Shown here: positions 57,472 to 64,000 of the stretch, one piece after another
Layout: the number at the start of each line of letters is the position of its first letter
Position numbering within the stretch: position 1 is the stretch's first letter
Program-made: the position numbers and the translations under genes
NCBI RefSeq assembly: GCF_016616095.2
Contig: NZ_CP067089.2
Coordinates: 2,418,001-2,482,000, forward strand
Direction of reading: 5' to 3'
Source of the DNA: Breznakiella homolactica
GTDB lineage: Bacteria > Spirochaetota > Spirochaetia > Treponematales > Breznakiellaceae
DNA: 64,000 nt
The notes under the pieces: model-generated
The model's database searches: none
The model's input: only the letters and a program-made list of their open reading frames with translations
Told to the model about the DNA's origin: nothing

Positions 57472-59151
57472 TTAAATTTTTAATTGTTTAAGTCCGTCAA
57501 GGATTTCATCCGGAGAAATCTGGCGGCCGTCGTATTTGAGAATGCTTCCGGTACAGGGCAGCAGGGTTTCCTGGCGGATAAGCTTCGCGAGCTGACCGGT
57601 GCTGTTCTGTTCAACATTGACCATCTGCCTGACTTTGGAGGAATGCTCCAGAAGCTTTTCCGCCGGGAGCGGGTATACATCACTGAAGCACAGGGCTCCG
57701 ATTTTTTTCTTTCCCTGCTTGTTGCGGATTTCAACGGCTTCCTTAATGGCGCCGGCGGTTGAACCGAACCCGACAAGCAGCACTTCCGCATCCTGGTCGC
57801 CGAAAAAATCGGGCTCCTGCAGTTCCGTCCGGATTCCCGCGGTCTTGCGGTTTCGTTTGTCCGTCATGGCGATCCGTACTTCCGCGGATTCGGTGATAAC
57901 ACCCCGTTCGTCGTGTTCGTCGCTGTCGGCGCGTACGGCGGAGACGCTTTTCCCCGGAGCCGCCAGAGGGGAAATGCCGTTCTTGGTCAGTTTGTAGCGA
58001 AGATAATCCTGCATGGCGGTGGCGGTCGGTTTCCGTGCCGCGGGAGCACCGTACCTGGACGCTTTTTTTGTGTCCAGGAGCGGAATGGTAACCGCTGAAT
58101 CCGCGAGATACTGGTCGCTGAGGAGTATCACCGGAACCTGGTATTTTTCCGCCAGGTAAAAGGCCCGGGCAGTCTGGTAGAACGCGTCGGCATGGTCCTT
58201 CACCGCAATCACTATCCGGGGGAATTCACCCTGGGAAGCGGAAATAACAAAGCTGAGATCGCTCTGTTCCGTTCTGGTCGGCAGGCCCGTGGAAGGTCCG
58301 GGACGCTGTATATCGGCAATCACAATGGGAATTTCAGCAATTCCCGCAAAACCCAGGGCTTCGACCATCAGGGCGAAACCGCCCCCGGAGGTTCCCACCA
58401 TGGACCTGGCCCCGGTATAGGACGCCCCCAGGGCCATGTTGACAGCGGCTATTTCATCTTCCGCCTGCTCAACCCCAATCCGGAATGCCCCGGACCGGGC
58501 GGAGAAAAATTCGAGCAGGGTTGTGGACGGCGACATGGGATAGGCAGAATAAAAACGGATGTTTCCCGCCAAAGCGCCCATGGCCATGGCGTCGGAACCG
58601 GTCAGGAGCATGGTATTCTTCGTGGTACCGGCTTTTGCCGAAAAACGGCGGTCCGCGGCGGCGTACCCTTTTTTGGCCGCCGCAATATTGGCGTCAAGTA
58701 TCTTCGGGGGGAGCTTTTCCTGCAGAACCGATGCAGCGGCTTTATCGGAAATTCCGAACAGTTTGAGCAGGGCACCAATATAGACAGTGCTGATGCTTTT
58801 GGGATTGCCCGCTTCTTTGGCAAGTTTCTTGCCGTCAATTTTTATGAAATTCCGGCCGGCAATATCAAGGCTTTTATCACAAAGGACAAAGGCGTTTTTT
58901 GAGAGACAGTCTTTATGAAGGAAGTATGATTCCTTATTAAAAACGACCAGCCCGTCCAGGGTATCCCGGTGGGCGCTGACCGGCTGGTTTCCGAAACGGA
59001 TAAGGGCGAAATTATGACCTCCCCTCACCCGGGACATAAAATCCCGCATGGAAAAAAGGTAAAACCCGGACCGCAGCAGTATTTTTTCCAATATGCCCGC
59101 CATGGTCTCGATACCATCACCCGCGGCGCCGCCGATTAAGACATTAAACAT
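57472..59151 (-). CDS. korA: 2-oxoacid:ferredoxin oxidoreductase, fused gamma-alpha subunit
   Basis: This 559-residue subunit has a gamma domain at residues 1-185 (VLIGGAAGDGIETMAGILEK near the start). The alpha domain lies at about 195-555: GSDAMAMGALAGNIRFYSAYPMSP-type TPP pyrimidine region, then EQAEDEIAAVNMALGASYTG, GTSGGGFALMVEALGFAGI, then GLPTRTEQSDL, all typical of KorA. With the beta subunit it forms a reversible ferredoxin-linked 2-oxoacid dehydrogenase. It is divergent from the XRE-cupin operon, with 181 bp between. Confidence 0.92.
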   Translation of the reverse strand: MFNVLIGGAAGDGIETMAGILEKILLRSGFYLFSMRDFMSRVRGGHNFALIRFGNQPVSAHRDTLDGLVVFNKESYFLHKDCLSKNAFVLCDKSLDIAGRNFIKIDGKKLAKEAGNPKSISTVYIGALLKLFGISDKAAASVLQEKLPPKILDANIAAAKKGYAAADRRFSAKAGTTKNTMLLTGSDAMAMGALAGNIRFYSAYPMSPSTTLLEFFSARSGAFRIGVEQAEDEIAAVNMALGASYTGARSMVGTSGGGFALMVEALGFAGIAEIPIVIADIQRPGPSTGLPTRTEQSDLSFVISASQGEFPRIVIAVKDHADAFYQTARAFYLAEKYQVPVILLSDQYLADSAVTIPLLDTKKASRYGAPAARKPTATAMQDYLRYKLTKNGISPLAAPGKSVSAVRADSDEHDERGVITESAEVRIAMTDKRNRKTAGIRTELQEPDFFGDQDAEVLLVGFGSTAGAIKEAVEIRNKQGKKKIGALCFSDVYPLPAEKLLEHSSKVRQMVNVEQNSTGQLAKLIRQETLLPCTGSILKYDGRQISPDEILDGLKQLKI

Positions 59152-59226
59152 TTTTAGCTCCTGGTATTTTTAACTTTTATTTAAGTATAGAACAGCCGCG
59201 GCCGCGGGTCCAGTTTTCGGACCAAA

Positions 59227-59239
59227 TTACTCTGTCCCC
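59227..59239 (-). repeat. Motif D copy in the korA-xre intergenic region
   Basis: TTACTCTGTCCCC on the plus strand, the reverse complement of GGGGACAGAGTAA. It lies 33 bp upstream of the -35 box of the XRE-cupin gene. Confidence 0.7.
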
Positions 59240-59271
59240 AATTAGAACTAAATCGCATATTTTTCTTTAGA

Positions 59272-59300
59272 TTGACAAACTTTATAACTTTAAGTATACT
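59272..59300 (+). promoter_or_regulatory. Promoter of the XRE-cupin/aconitase-like operon
   Basis: Consensus -35 TTGACA (59272-59277), a 17-bp spacer and -10 TATACT (59295-59300). The spacer holds the direct repeat AACTTTAT AACTTTA, a possible binding site for the XRE regulator encoded next. Confidence 0.75.
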
Positions 59301-59332
59301 ACAGAAAATACAGTTATATTTAAGAGGAAGCC

Positions 59333-59911
59333 ATGCGGTACTGGTTTGGTGAAAAAATCCGCGCTGTCAGGGAACGCCGGGCGCTGACCCTCCGGGAAGT
59401 AGCCGATAAAGCCGGGGTCAGTGAGAGCCTGGTATCCCAGATCGAACGGAACCGGGTGTCTCCGGCCATCGATACTCTTCTCGCTCTGGCGGATGCCCTG
59501 GATCTCGATCTGGAATATCTATTTTCGGATTACCGGCGGAACCGGTCGGTCCGGATAACCAGAAGCACCCAGCGGGGAACCTTTACCAGGCCCGGGGTAC
59601 TGTACGAACGTCTTGCCCAGCTGGAAAACCCCTCCCCGGGAAACGAAGGGATTGAAGCCTACTATATAACTATAGATCCGGGGGCAAAGACCGGGGGCAA
59701 AGAATACGGCCATCCCGGCTGGGAGCTGGGAATCGTCCAGGAAGGGACCGCGGAGCTGGCCGTAGGGAACAGTACATTTACTCTGTCCCCGGGAGACTCT
59801 GCGAGTTTCAGGGCCGATGCCCCCCACATTCTATCCAATACCGGAAATACGCCCTTGCGGGTCTTCTGGATTATAACACCCCCAAAGGGTGAAATCGGAA
59901 ATGGAGGCTGA
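59333..59911 (+). CDS. XRE-cupin transcriptional regulator
   Basis: This 192-residue protein has an N-terminal XRE helix-turn-helix (about residues 6-60; REVADKAGVSESLVSQIERN) and a C-terminal cupin sensor domain (about 112-185; YGHPGWELGIVQEGTAELAV, TFTLSPGDSASFRADAPHIL). The ATG at 59333 follows AAGAGGAAGCC, a good ribosome-binding site. It is followed by the aconitase-like large subunit after only 2 bp, so it is very probably the autoregulator of that operon and senses one of its metabolites. A 13-bp motif D copy lies inside the gene (59778-59790). Confidence 0.9.
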   Translation: MRYWFGEKIRAVRERRALTLREVADKAGVSESLVSQIERNRVSPAIDTLLALADALDLDLEYLFSDYRRNRSVRITRSTQRGTFTRPGVLYERLAQLENPSPGNEGIEAYYITIDPGAKTGGKEYGHPGWELGIVQEGTAELAVGNSTFTLSPGDSASFRADAPHILSNTGNTPLRVFWIITPPKGEIGNGG

Positions 59912-59913
59912 TA

Positions 59914-61206
59914 ATGGGAAAAACCCTTGCGGAAAAAATATTCGCCGCCCATGTGGTGGATAAACCTTTCGGAGAGACCTGGGTCCTGAAACTAGACGCG
60001 GTTTTCTGCCATGAAATTACGACACCCATAGCTATCAATGACCTTGTTTCAAAGGATATGGACAGGGTTTTCGATCCGGGAAAAATAAAAGCGGTCATTG
60101 ACCACGTAACCCCCGCCAAGGATTCGAAAACCGCGGAGCAGGGGAAAATTCTGCGGGACTGGGCCCGGCGGCATAATATCAGGGATTTTTTTGATATTGG
60201 AAAAAACGGCGTCTGCCACGCCATATTCCCGGAAAAAGGCTTTGTACGGCCCGGCTATACGGTAATCATGGGCGACAGCCATACCTGCACCCACGGCGCT
60301 TTCGGAGCCTTTGCCGCAGGTGTGGGTACGACGGATCTGGAAGTCGGTATCCTTAAAGGTGTCTGCGCGTTTAAGGAACCGGAAACCATCCGTATCAACC
60401 TTACCGGTTCCCTCCGGAAGGGAGTTGGCCCGAAGGATGTAATCCTCAAGGTAATCTCCGAGCTGACCGTTTCCGGAGCTACGGACACGGTGATAGAGTT
60501 CCGGGGTCCGGTGATTGACGCCATGAGTATGGAAGGCCGGATGACCGTGTGCAATATGGCCGTTGAGGCCGGCGGAACCTGCGGGGTCTGTATGCCCGAT
60601 ATGGTTACGGTGGAATACCTCTGGCCTTTTATCGGTCCTGATGGGGACAGAGCATATACAACTAAGGACGAAGCCCTGGCGGATTTCCGGAAATTGCACA
60701 GTGATGCGGACGCGGTATACAAACGGGTAATTGACATCGACTGCTCCGGGCTGGAGCCTTCGGCAACCATAGGATATAAACCGGACCAGGTAAAAACCAT
60801 CCGCGAACTTACGGGAACTCCGGTGGACCAGATTTACATAGGATCCTGCACAAACGGCAGGATCGAAGACCTCCGTGCGGCGGCGGCGGTTCTGAAAGGC
60901 CGAAAAGCGGCGGATTCCGTCCGGGCTATTCTGGCCCCGGCAACACCGGCAGTATACGCCCAGGCGCTGGAGGAAGGCCTCATTCAGATTTTTATGGATG
61001 CCGGCTTCTGCATTACCAATCCAACCTGCGGAGCCTGTCTCGGCATGTCTAACGGCGTTCTCGCGGAAGGGGAAGTCTGCGCTTCCACAACTAATAGGAA
61101 TTTCTACGGCCGTATGGGCAAAGGCGGCATGGTTCACCTTATGAGCCCCGCGTCCGCGGCGGCCAGCGCTGTTGCCGGCTCAATTGCTAATCCTGAGGAT
61201 CTTTAG
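59914..61206 (+). CDS. Aconitase-superfamily hydro-lyase, large subunit (LeuC/homoaconitase-like)
   Basis: This 430-residue archaeal/short-type LeuC-like protein has Cys ligands for the [4Fe-4S] cluster in YIGSCTNGRIEDL (about residues 307-319) and CITNPTCGACLGM (about 367-379). It also has MGDSHTCTHGAFGAFAAGVG (about 118-137) and MAVEAGGTCGVCMPD. Members isomerise 3-isopropylmalate, homocitrate, citramalate or 2,3-dimethylmalate. No leuA or leuB is in the window, so leucine synthesis is not established. It is the second gene of an operon with an XRE-cupin regulator before and the small subunit and thioesterase after. Confidence 0.88.
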   Translation: MGKTLAEKIFAAHVVDKPFGETWVLKLDAVFCHEITTPIAINDLVSKDMDRVFDPGKIKAVIDHVTPAKDSKTAEQGKILRDWARRHNIRDFFDIGKNGVCHAIFPEKGFVRPGYTVIMGDSHTCTHGAFGAFAAGVGTTDLEVGILKGVCAFKEPETIRINLTGSLRKGVGPKDVILKVISELTVSGATDTVIEFRGPVIDAMSMEGRMTVCNMAVEAGGTCGVCMPDMVTVEYLWPFIGPDGDRAYTTKDEALADFRKLHSDADAVYKRVIDIDCSGLEPSATIGYKPDQVKTIRELTGTPVDQIYIGSCTNGRIEDLRAAAAVLKGRKAADSVRAILAPATPAVYAQALEEGLIQIFMDAGFCITNPTCGACLGMSNGVLAEGEVCASTTNRNFYGRMGKGGMVHLMSPASAAASAVAGSIANPEDL

Positions 61207-61218
61207 GAGACATACGTT

Positions 61219-61743
61219 ATGAAACAATTCGGCGGTCCCGTACTTTTCCTGGACAGAAACGATATAAATACCGATGAAATCATACCGGCACGGTACCTTA
61301 CGGAAAATTCAAAGGAAGCCCTGAAACCGTATATCCTGGAGGATCTTAAACTGGGGGACTTCGATCCCCGGAACGACATTCCGGGGAAAGCGGCCATTCT
61401 TACCAGAGCCAACTTCGGATGCGGCAGTTCACGGGAGCACGCCCCGTGGGTCCTGGAAGTAAACGGAATCAATATTGTAATCGGGGAAAGTTTTGCCCGG
61501 ATTTTCCGCCAGAACATGTATAACTGCGGGATGATCGCCGCGGAACTTCCGCCGGAAATCCTTGATGAGCTGTTTGCGGTTTTTGCGGGACAAAATACCA
61601 AGCTGTCAGTGGATCTCGGGAGTACCACCCTGACTTTTTCGTCCGATACCGATGAAAAAACCGTTCCATTTATATTGAAGGATTTTGAACGGGCATTGGT
61701 GGAAGCCGGCGGATGGGTGGAATACGCGGCGAGCCATTACTGA
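61219..61743 (+). CDS. Aconitase-superfamily hydro-lyase, small subunit (LeuD-like)
   Basis: This 174-residue swivel-domain subunit has FLDRNDINTDEIIPARYLTE (about residues 9-28) and the substrate loop ANFGCGSSREHAPWVLEV (about 64-81), where Ser-Arg contacts the substrate carboxylate. GCGSSREHAPW is the universal motif of the family. It pairs with the large subunit 12 bp upstream. The loop that sets substrate choice (residues 25-33) does not allow a firm prediction here. The start ATG 61219 follows TTTAGGAGACATACGTT. Confidence 0.9.
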   Translation: MKQFGGPVLFLDRNDINTDEIIPARYLTENSKEALKPYILEDLKLGDFDPRNDIPGKAAILTRANFGCGSSREHAPWVLEVNGINIVIGESFARIFRQNMYNCGMIAAELPPEILDELFAVFAGQNTKLSVDLGSTTLTFSSDTDEKTVPFILKDFERALVEAGGWVEYAASHY

Positions 61744-61796
61744 AGGGATTGCAGGAATTCCGAAAATATTTTACATCTACAGATGAGGAATATTCT

Positions 61797-62198
61797 ATGT
61801 ATGCGACAACAGTTACACCCCGCTTCGGAGACGTGGACGGCCTCGGGCATATCAATAATACGGTACTGGGGAACTGGTTTGAATTAGCCCGGAACCCCAT
61901 ATTCAGGATTTTCCGGCCGGACTTAAACCTTTCCCATGAAACATGGCCCCTGATTATGGCCCGGACGGAATACGATTTTACGGATCAGCTGTTCTTCCAG
62001 TACGATGTTGAAATACGAACGTGGATTTACCGTATCGGAACAAAATCCTTCACCACCTACCATGAAGCATGGCAGGAAGGGCGGCTCTGCGTAAAAGGCA
62101 AAGCCGTGGTGGTGCATTTCGACTTCCTGAAAAATAAGACAACCCCGATTCCTGAGGATAAACGGAAACTGCTGGAAGAACATCTTTTTACGGAATGA
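61797..62198 (+). CDS. 4HBT-type acyl-CoA thioesterase
   Basis: This 133-residue hotdog-fold protein starts with TPRFGDVDGLGHINNTVLGN (about residues 7-26), whose Asp in GDVDGLGH is the catalytic acid of 4-hydroxybenzoyl-CoA-type thioesterases. It continues with YDFTDQLFFQYDVEIRTWIY and SFTTYHEAW. The start ATG 61797 has GAGGAA 6 bp upstream; a longer frame begins inside the small-subunit gene. It lies 53 bp after the small-subunit stop and likely ends the operon by hydrolysing an acyl-CoA formed from the hydro-lyase or KorAB products. Confidence 0.8.
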   Translation: MYATTVTPRFGDVDGLGHINNTVLGNWFELARNPIFRIFRPDLNLSHETWPLIMARTEYDFTDQLFFQYDVEIRTWIYRIGTKSFTTYHEAWQEGRLCVKGKAVVVHFDFLKNKTTPIPEDKRKLLEEHLFTE

Positions 62199-62217
62199 CT
62201 TTTTTGTGTGTTTTTTT

Positions 62218-62230
62218 GGGGACAGAGTAA
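62218..62230 (+). repeat. Motif D copy between the thioesterase and chromate-transporter genes
   Basis: GGGGACAGAGTAA, following a T-run (62200-62217), in the 39-bp convergent gap. A 12 of 13 match, AGGGACAGAGTAA, lies at 62392-62404 inside the chromate transporter gene. Confidence 0.7.
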
Positions 62231-62237
62231 CTAGTTT

Positions 62238-62789
62238 TTACAGCCCTGCCAGACCCCCCGCTACTCCCGCGGCCACAATATATACAATAGGGTGTTTTTT
62301 GAACTTATAAATCAGGAAAAACAGAACCGCAAACAGCAGGCACTCCTTCCAGCGGATAATTTCATACCACTCTGAAAATGAGGGATTATACAGGGACAGA
62401 GTAATTACCCCAAACCCGGCCGCCGCGATAAGCCCGGTTGCGGCAGGGCGGAGGCCGGAAAAAACCGACTTTACTATCCGGTTTTCCTTGAATGCCTGCA
62501 GGATTCTTGCGACGATCAAAATAATAATAATAGATGGACAAATAAGCCCCAGGGTGGCGATCACGGCGCCAGGGATGCCTGCACACTGGTATCCAGTATA
62601 CGTTGCCATGTTGACACCAATAGCACCGGGGGTCGCTTCGGAAACCGCGATCATATCAACAATTATTTCCGGCGTGAGCCAGTCATATTTATCCGCCAGT
62701 TGATACAGAAACGGCAGGGTCGCAAGCCCGCCCCCAATGGAAAATAAGCCGATTTTAAAGAATTCAGCAAAAAGAAGGAGCAGTATCAT
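62238..62789 (-). CDS. Chromate-transporter family protein, half-length (second)
   Basis: This 183-residue ChrA-half protein starts LFAEFFKIGLFSIGGGLATLPFL, the signature of the CHR family, and has EATPGAIGVNMATYTGYQCAG (about residues 51-71) and about six hydrophobic segments. Two half-length proteins are thought to form an antiparallel pair equal to a full-length transporter. It overlaps its partner by 4 bp (62786-62789). The substrate may be chromate or sulfate, but half-length CHR proteins in anaerobes are poorly characterised. Confidence 0.88.
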   Translation of the reverse strand: MILLLLFAEFFKIGLFSIGGGLATLPFLYQLADKYDWLTPEIIVDMIAVSEATPGAIGVNMATYTGYQCAGIPGAVIATLGLICPSIIIILIVARILQAFKENRIVKSVFSGLRPAATGLIAAAGFGVITLSLYNPSFSEWYEIIRWKECLLFAVLFFLIYKFKKHPIVYIVAAGVAGGLAGL

Positions 62790-63337
62790 TGTTCTGGCTC
62801 CTTCGATTTTCTTGGAAAATACAGCAGAAATCCCGCAAGACCCGCTGTTAGGACGATTAAAACCGGTGAGGTTTTAAAAAAAGCTGAAAGTACAAAAGCA
62901 GCGATACATATGATAACCGCTTTAAAATCCTTTACCCCGCCACGGAATAATTTAATCACAGCATCGAGAATCAAAGCTCCCACCGCGACCCTGATTCCCG
63001 CCAGAACATGCTGGATCATTTCAATATGGGAAAAATTCTGAAGAAAGGCGGCGATTATTGTTATGATAATGAGTGAAGGAAGAACAAAACCCAGGGTTGT
63101 CAGAATACCGCCGAGATTACCCTTCCGCTTGTACCCGATAAAGGTAGCGACATTAACGGCGATAATGCCCGGGGTCACCTGGCCCACGGCAAAATAATCC
63201 ATCACCTCATCCATGGTGGCCCATTGTTTCTTTACCACCAATTCACGCTCAATAATCGGAAGCATGGCGTAACCGCCGCCAAAGGTTACGCAGCCCATTT
63301 TGAAAAATGTCCAGATAAGATCGAAATAATCCTTCAC
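62786..63337 (-). CDS. Chromate-transporter family protein, half-length (first)
   Basis: This 183-residue ChrA-half protein starts with WTFFKMGCVTFGGGYAMLPI (about residues 9-28), the CHR family signature, then VGQVTPGIIAVNVATFIGYK (about 51-70) and six or so hydrophobic segments. It is the first of two overlapping genes forming a split CHR transporter. It begins 17 bp after aspS on the same strand, so it could be read through from that gene. The start ATG 63337 has AAAGGTTAGCTGTG upstream. Confidence 0.88.
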   Translation of the reverse strand: MKDYFDLIWTFFKMGCVTFGGGYAMLPIIERELVVKKQWATMDEVMDYFAVGQVTPGIIAVNVATFIGYKRKGNLGGILTTLGFVLPSLIIITIIAAFLQNFSHIEMIQHVLAGIRVAVGALILDAVIKLFRGGVKDFKAVIICIAAFVLSAFFKTSPVLIVLTAGLAGFLLYFPRKSKEPEQ

Positions 63338-63354
63338 AGCTAACCTTTGTACTG

Positions 63355-64000
63355 TTAATTCCCTTCCTGAGGGTAACGGATTGAAAGATGAAGTTCATCC
63401 AGCTGTTTTTGATCCACTTCGCTGGGACATTCATCCATGGGGCTTACTGCAAAGGAGTTCTTCGGAAAGGCAATTACTTCCTTAATAGAAGTCTCGCCGG
63501 CCATGAGCATTATCAGACGGTCCAGCCCCGGCGCGATACCGCCGTGGGGCGGCGCACCATATTTAAACGCTTCTATTAAAAAGCCGAATTTCTTTTCCGC
63601 TTCGATAGGATTAAAACCGACAATACTGAAGATCCGCTTCTGCAGTTCCGGATCATGGATACGGATTGAACCCGAGGCAAGCTCATACCCGTTAAGCACA
63701 AGATCATAGAGATCGCCTTTTACCGCCCCCGGATCCTGCTCCAAGGTCGCGTGGTATTTCTCCTGGGGCCAGGAGAACATATGGTGAGCGGCTTCCCACC
63801 TGTTTTCTTCTTCATTGAATTCGAACATCGGGAAATCCACAATCCAGGCAAATTCAAAACGGTCGGGATCACACAGCCCCAAATCTTTGCCAATCTTTGA
63901 ACGGACCGCGCCCAGGGCTATATTCGCCGTCCTCCGCCGTGAGTCCGCCACAATGAGGATCAGATCTCCGGGTTTTGCGCCGAGGCCGGAGGTAATTTCA
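63355..64000 (-). CDS. aspS: Aspartyl-tRNA synthetase, C-terminal part (cut by window edge)
   Basis: About 215 residues are visible; the gene continues past the right end. The bacterial GAD-domain end and class II catalytic core are present: FEFAWIVDFPMFE, AAHHMFSWPQ (motif 2 side), YELASGSIRIHDPELQKRIF and motif 3, the ATP-binding AFKYGAPPHGGIAPGLDRLI. The enzyme charges tRNA-Asp, or tRNA-Asp and tRNA-Asn in organisms using the amidotransferase route. The C-terminus is at 63355; the split chromate transporter follows 17 bp later. Confidence 0.97.
   Translation of the reverse strand, partial: EITSGLGAKPGDLILIVADSRRRTANIALGAVRSKIGKDLGLCDPDRFEFAWIVDFPMFEFNEEENRWEAAHHMFSWPQEKYHATLEQDPGAVKGDLYDLVLNGYELASGSIRIHDPELQKRIFSIVGFNPIEAEKKFGFLIEAFKYGAPPHGGIAPGLDRLIMLMAGETSIKEVIAFPKNSFAVSPMDECPSEVDQKQLDELHLSIRYPQEGN

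Noticed and set aside
60049..61137. Open frame of 362 codons opposite the aconitase-like large subunit
   Set aside because: The sense strand carries all cluster-ligand motifs; the antisense product is Arg/Gly/His-rich without a domain.

Overview
The window looks like chromosomal DNA of a fermentative, host- or sediment-associated bacterium, most probably a spirochaete of the Treponema group. I infer this from the overall mix: a FliL-like protein, a LamG/TPR/HDOD operon, ferredoxin-dependent 2-oxoacid oxidoreductase, DUF1667-type glycerol-3-phosphate oxidation, and many sugar ABC importers. No 16S gene is present, so the assignment is an inference. The DNA is moderately GC-rich and gene-dense, except for an AT-rich glycosyltransferase pair at 40.2-43.4 kb. 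There is no phage, integrase, transposase or CRISPR array.

Layout. 0-9 kb: start of an alpha-glucan phosphorylase, an ECF sigma/anti-sigma operon, a lipoprotein, an MFS-RidA-threonine-synthase-like operon, a FliL-like protein, a GlpA-like/FrdB-like dehydrogenase pair and an MscS channel. 9.5-14 kb: a bile-acid/Na+ symporter family protein, a cupin, a repeat-rich intergenic region, CorA with an unusual leader, and an M24 peptidase. 14-17.6 kb: a glycerol-3-phosphate dehydrogenase operon. 17.8-31.9 kb: sugar catabolism, comprising a DUF4838 protein, an FGGY kinase, a ribose/xylose-type ABC importer, a 6-phospho-3-hexuloisomerase-like SIS protein, a VOC protein, DeoR and RpiR regulators, NanE, and an AfuABC-like importer. 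32-38 kb: MBL, HDOD, TPR and LamG proteins in one operon. 38-47 kb: uvrC, an envelope glycosyltransferase pair, hpf and rpoN, DUF1015 and tRNA-Leu. 47-56 kb: an ArsR-controlled Zn/Cd ATPase, a VanY-type peptidase, a MacAB-TolC efflux operon and a Crp-type regulator. 56.6-64 kb: KorAB, an XRE-cupin/aconitase-like/thioesterase operon, a split chromate transporter and the C-terminal part of aspS.

How the genes work together. Two ABC importers sit back to back with their likely catabolic enzymes and regulators. The RpiR-NanE pair diverges from the AfuABC-like importer, which suggests uptake and use of amino-sugar phosphates or related compounds. The SIS/VOC pair diverges from the ribose-type importer across a single palindromic operator flanked by two TTGACA promoters. 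Glycerol-3-phosphate-type oxidation is represented twice, by different partner subunits. KorAB, the aconitase-like heterodimer and a thioesterase suggest a 2-oxoacid/branched-acid module under an XRE-cupin regulator.

The most unusual content is non-coding. There is a family of nested palindromes (11.0, 11.4, 47.0 and 51.1 kb, plus a collapsed copy at 56.4 kb). Their inner and outer stems differ in sequence from copy to copy but stay almost perfectly self-complementary, while short internal-loop motifs and, in three copies, a 33-nt apical loop are conserved. A second stem-loop repeat lies just upstream of two genes on the same strand (5.7 and 12.8 kb). A 13-bp motif, GGGGACAGAGTAA, is clustered only in 56.5-62.4 kb. 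The corA leader carries a small ORF whose ribosome-binding site and that of corA can pair with the same segment.
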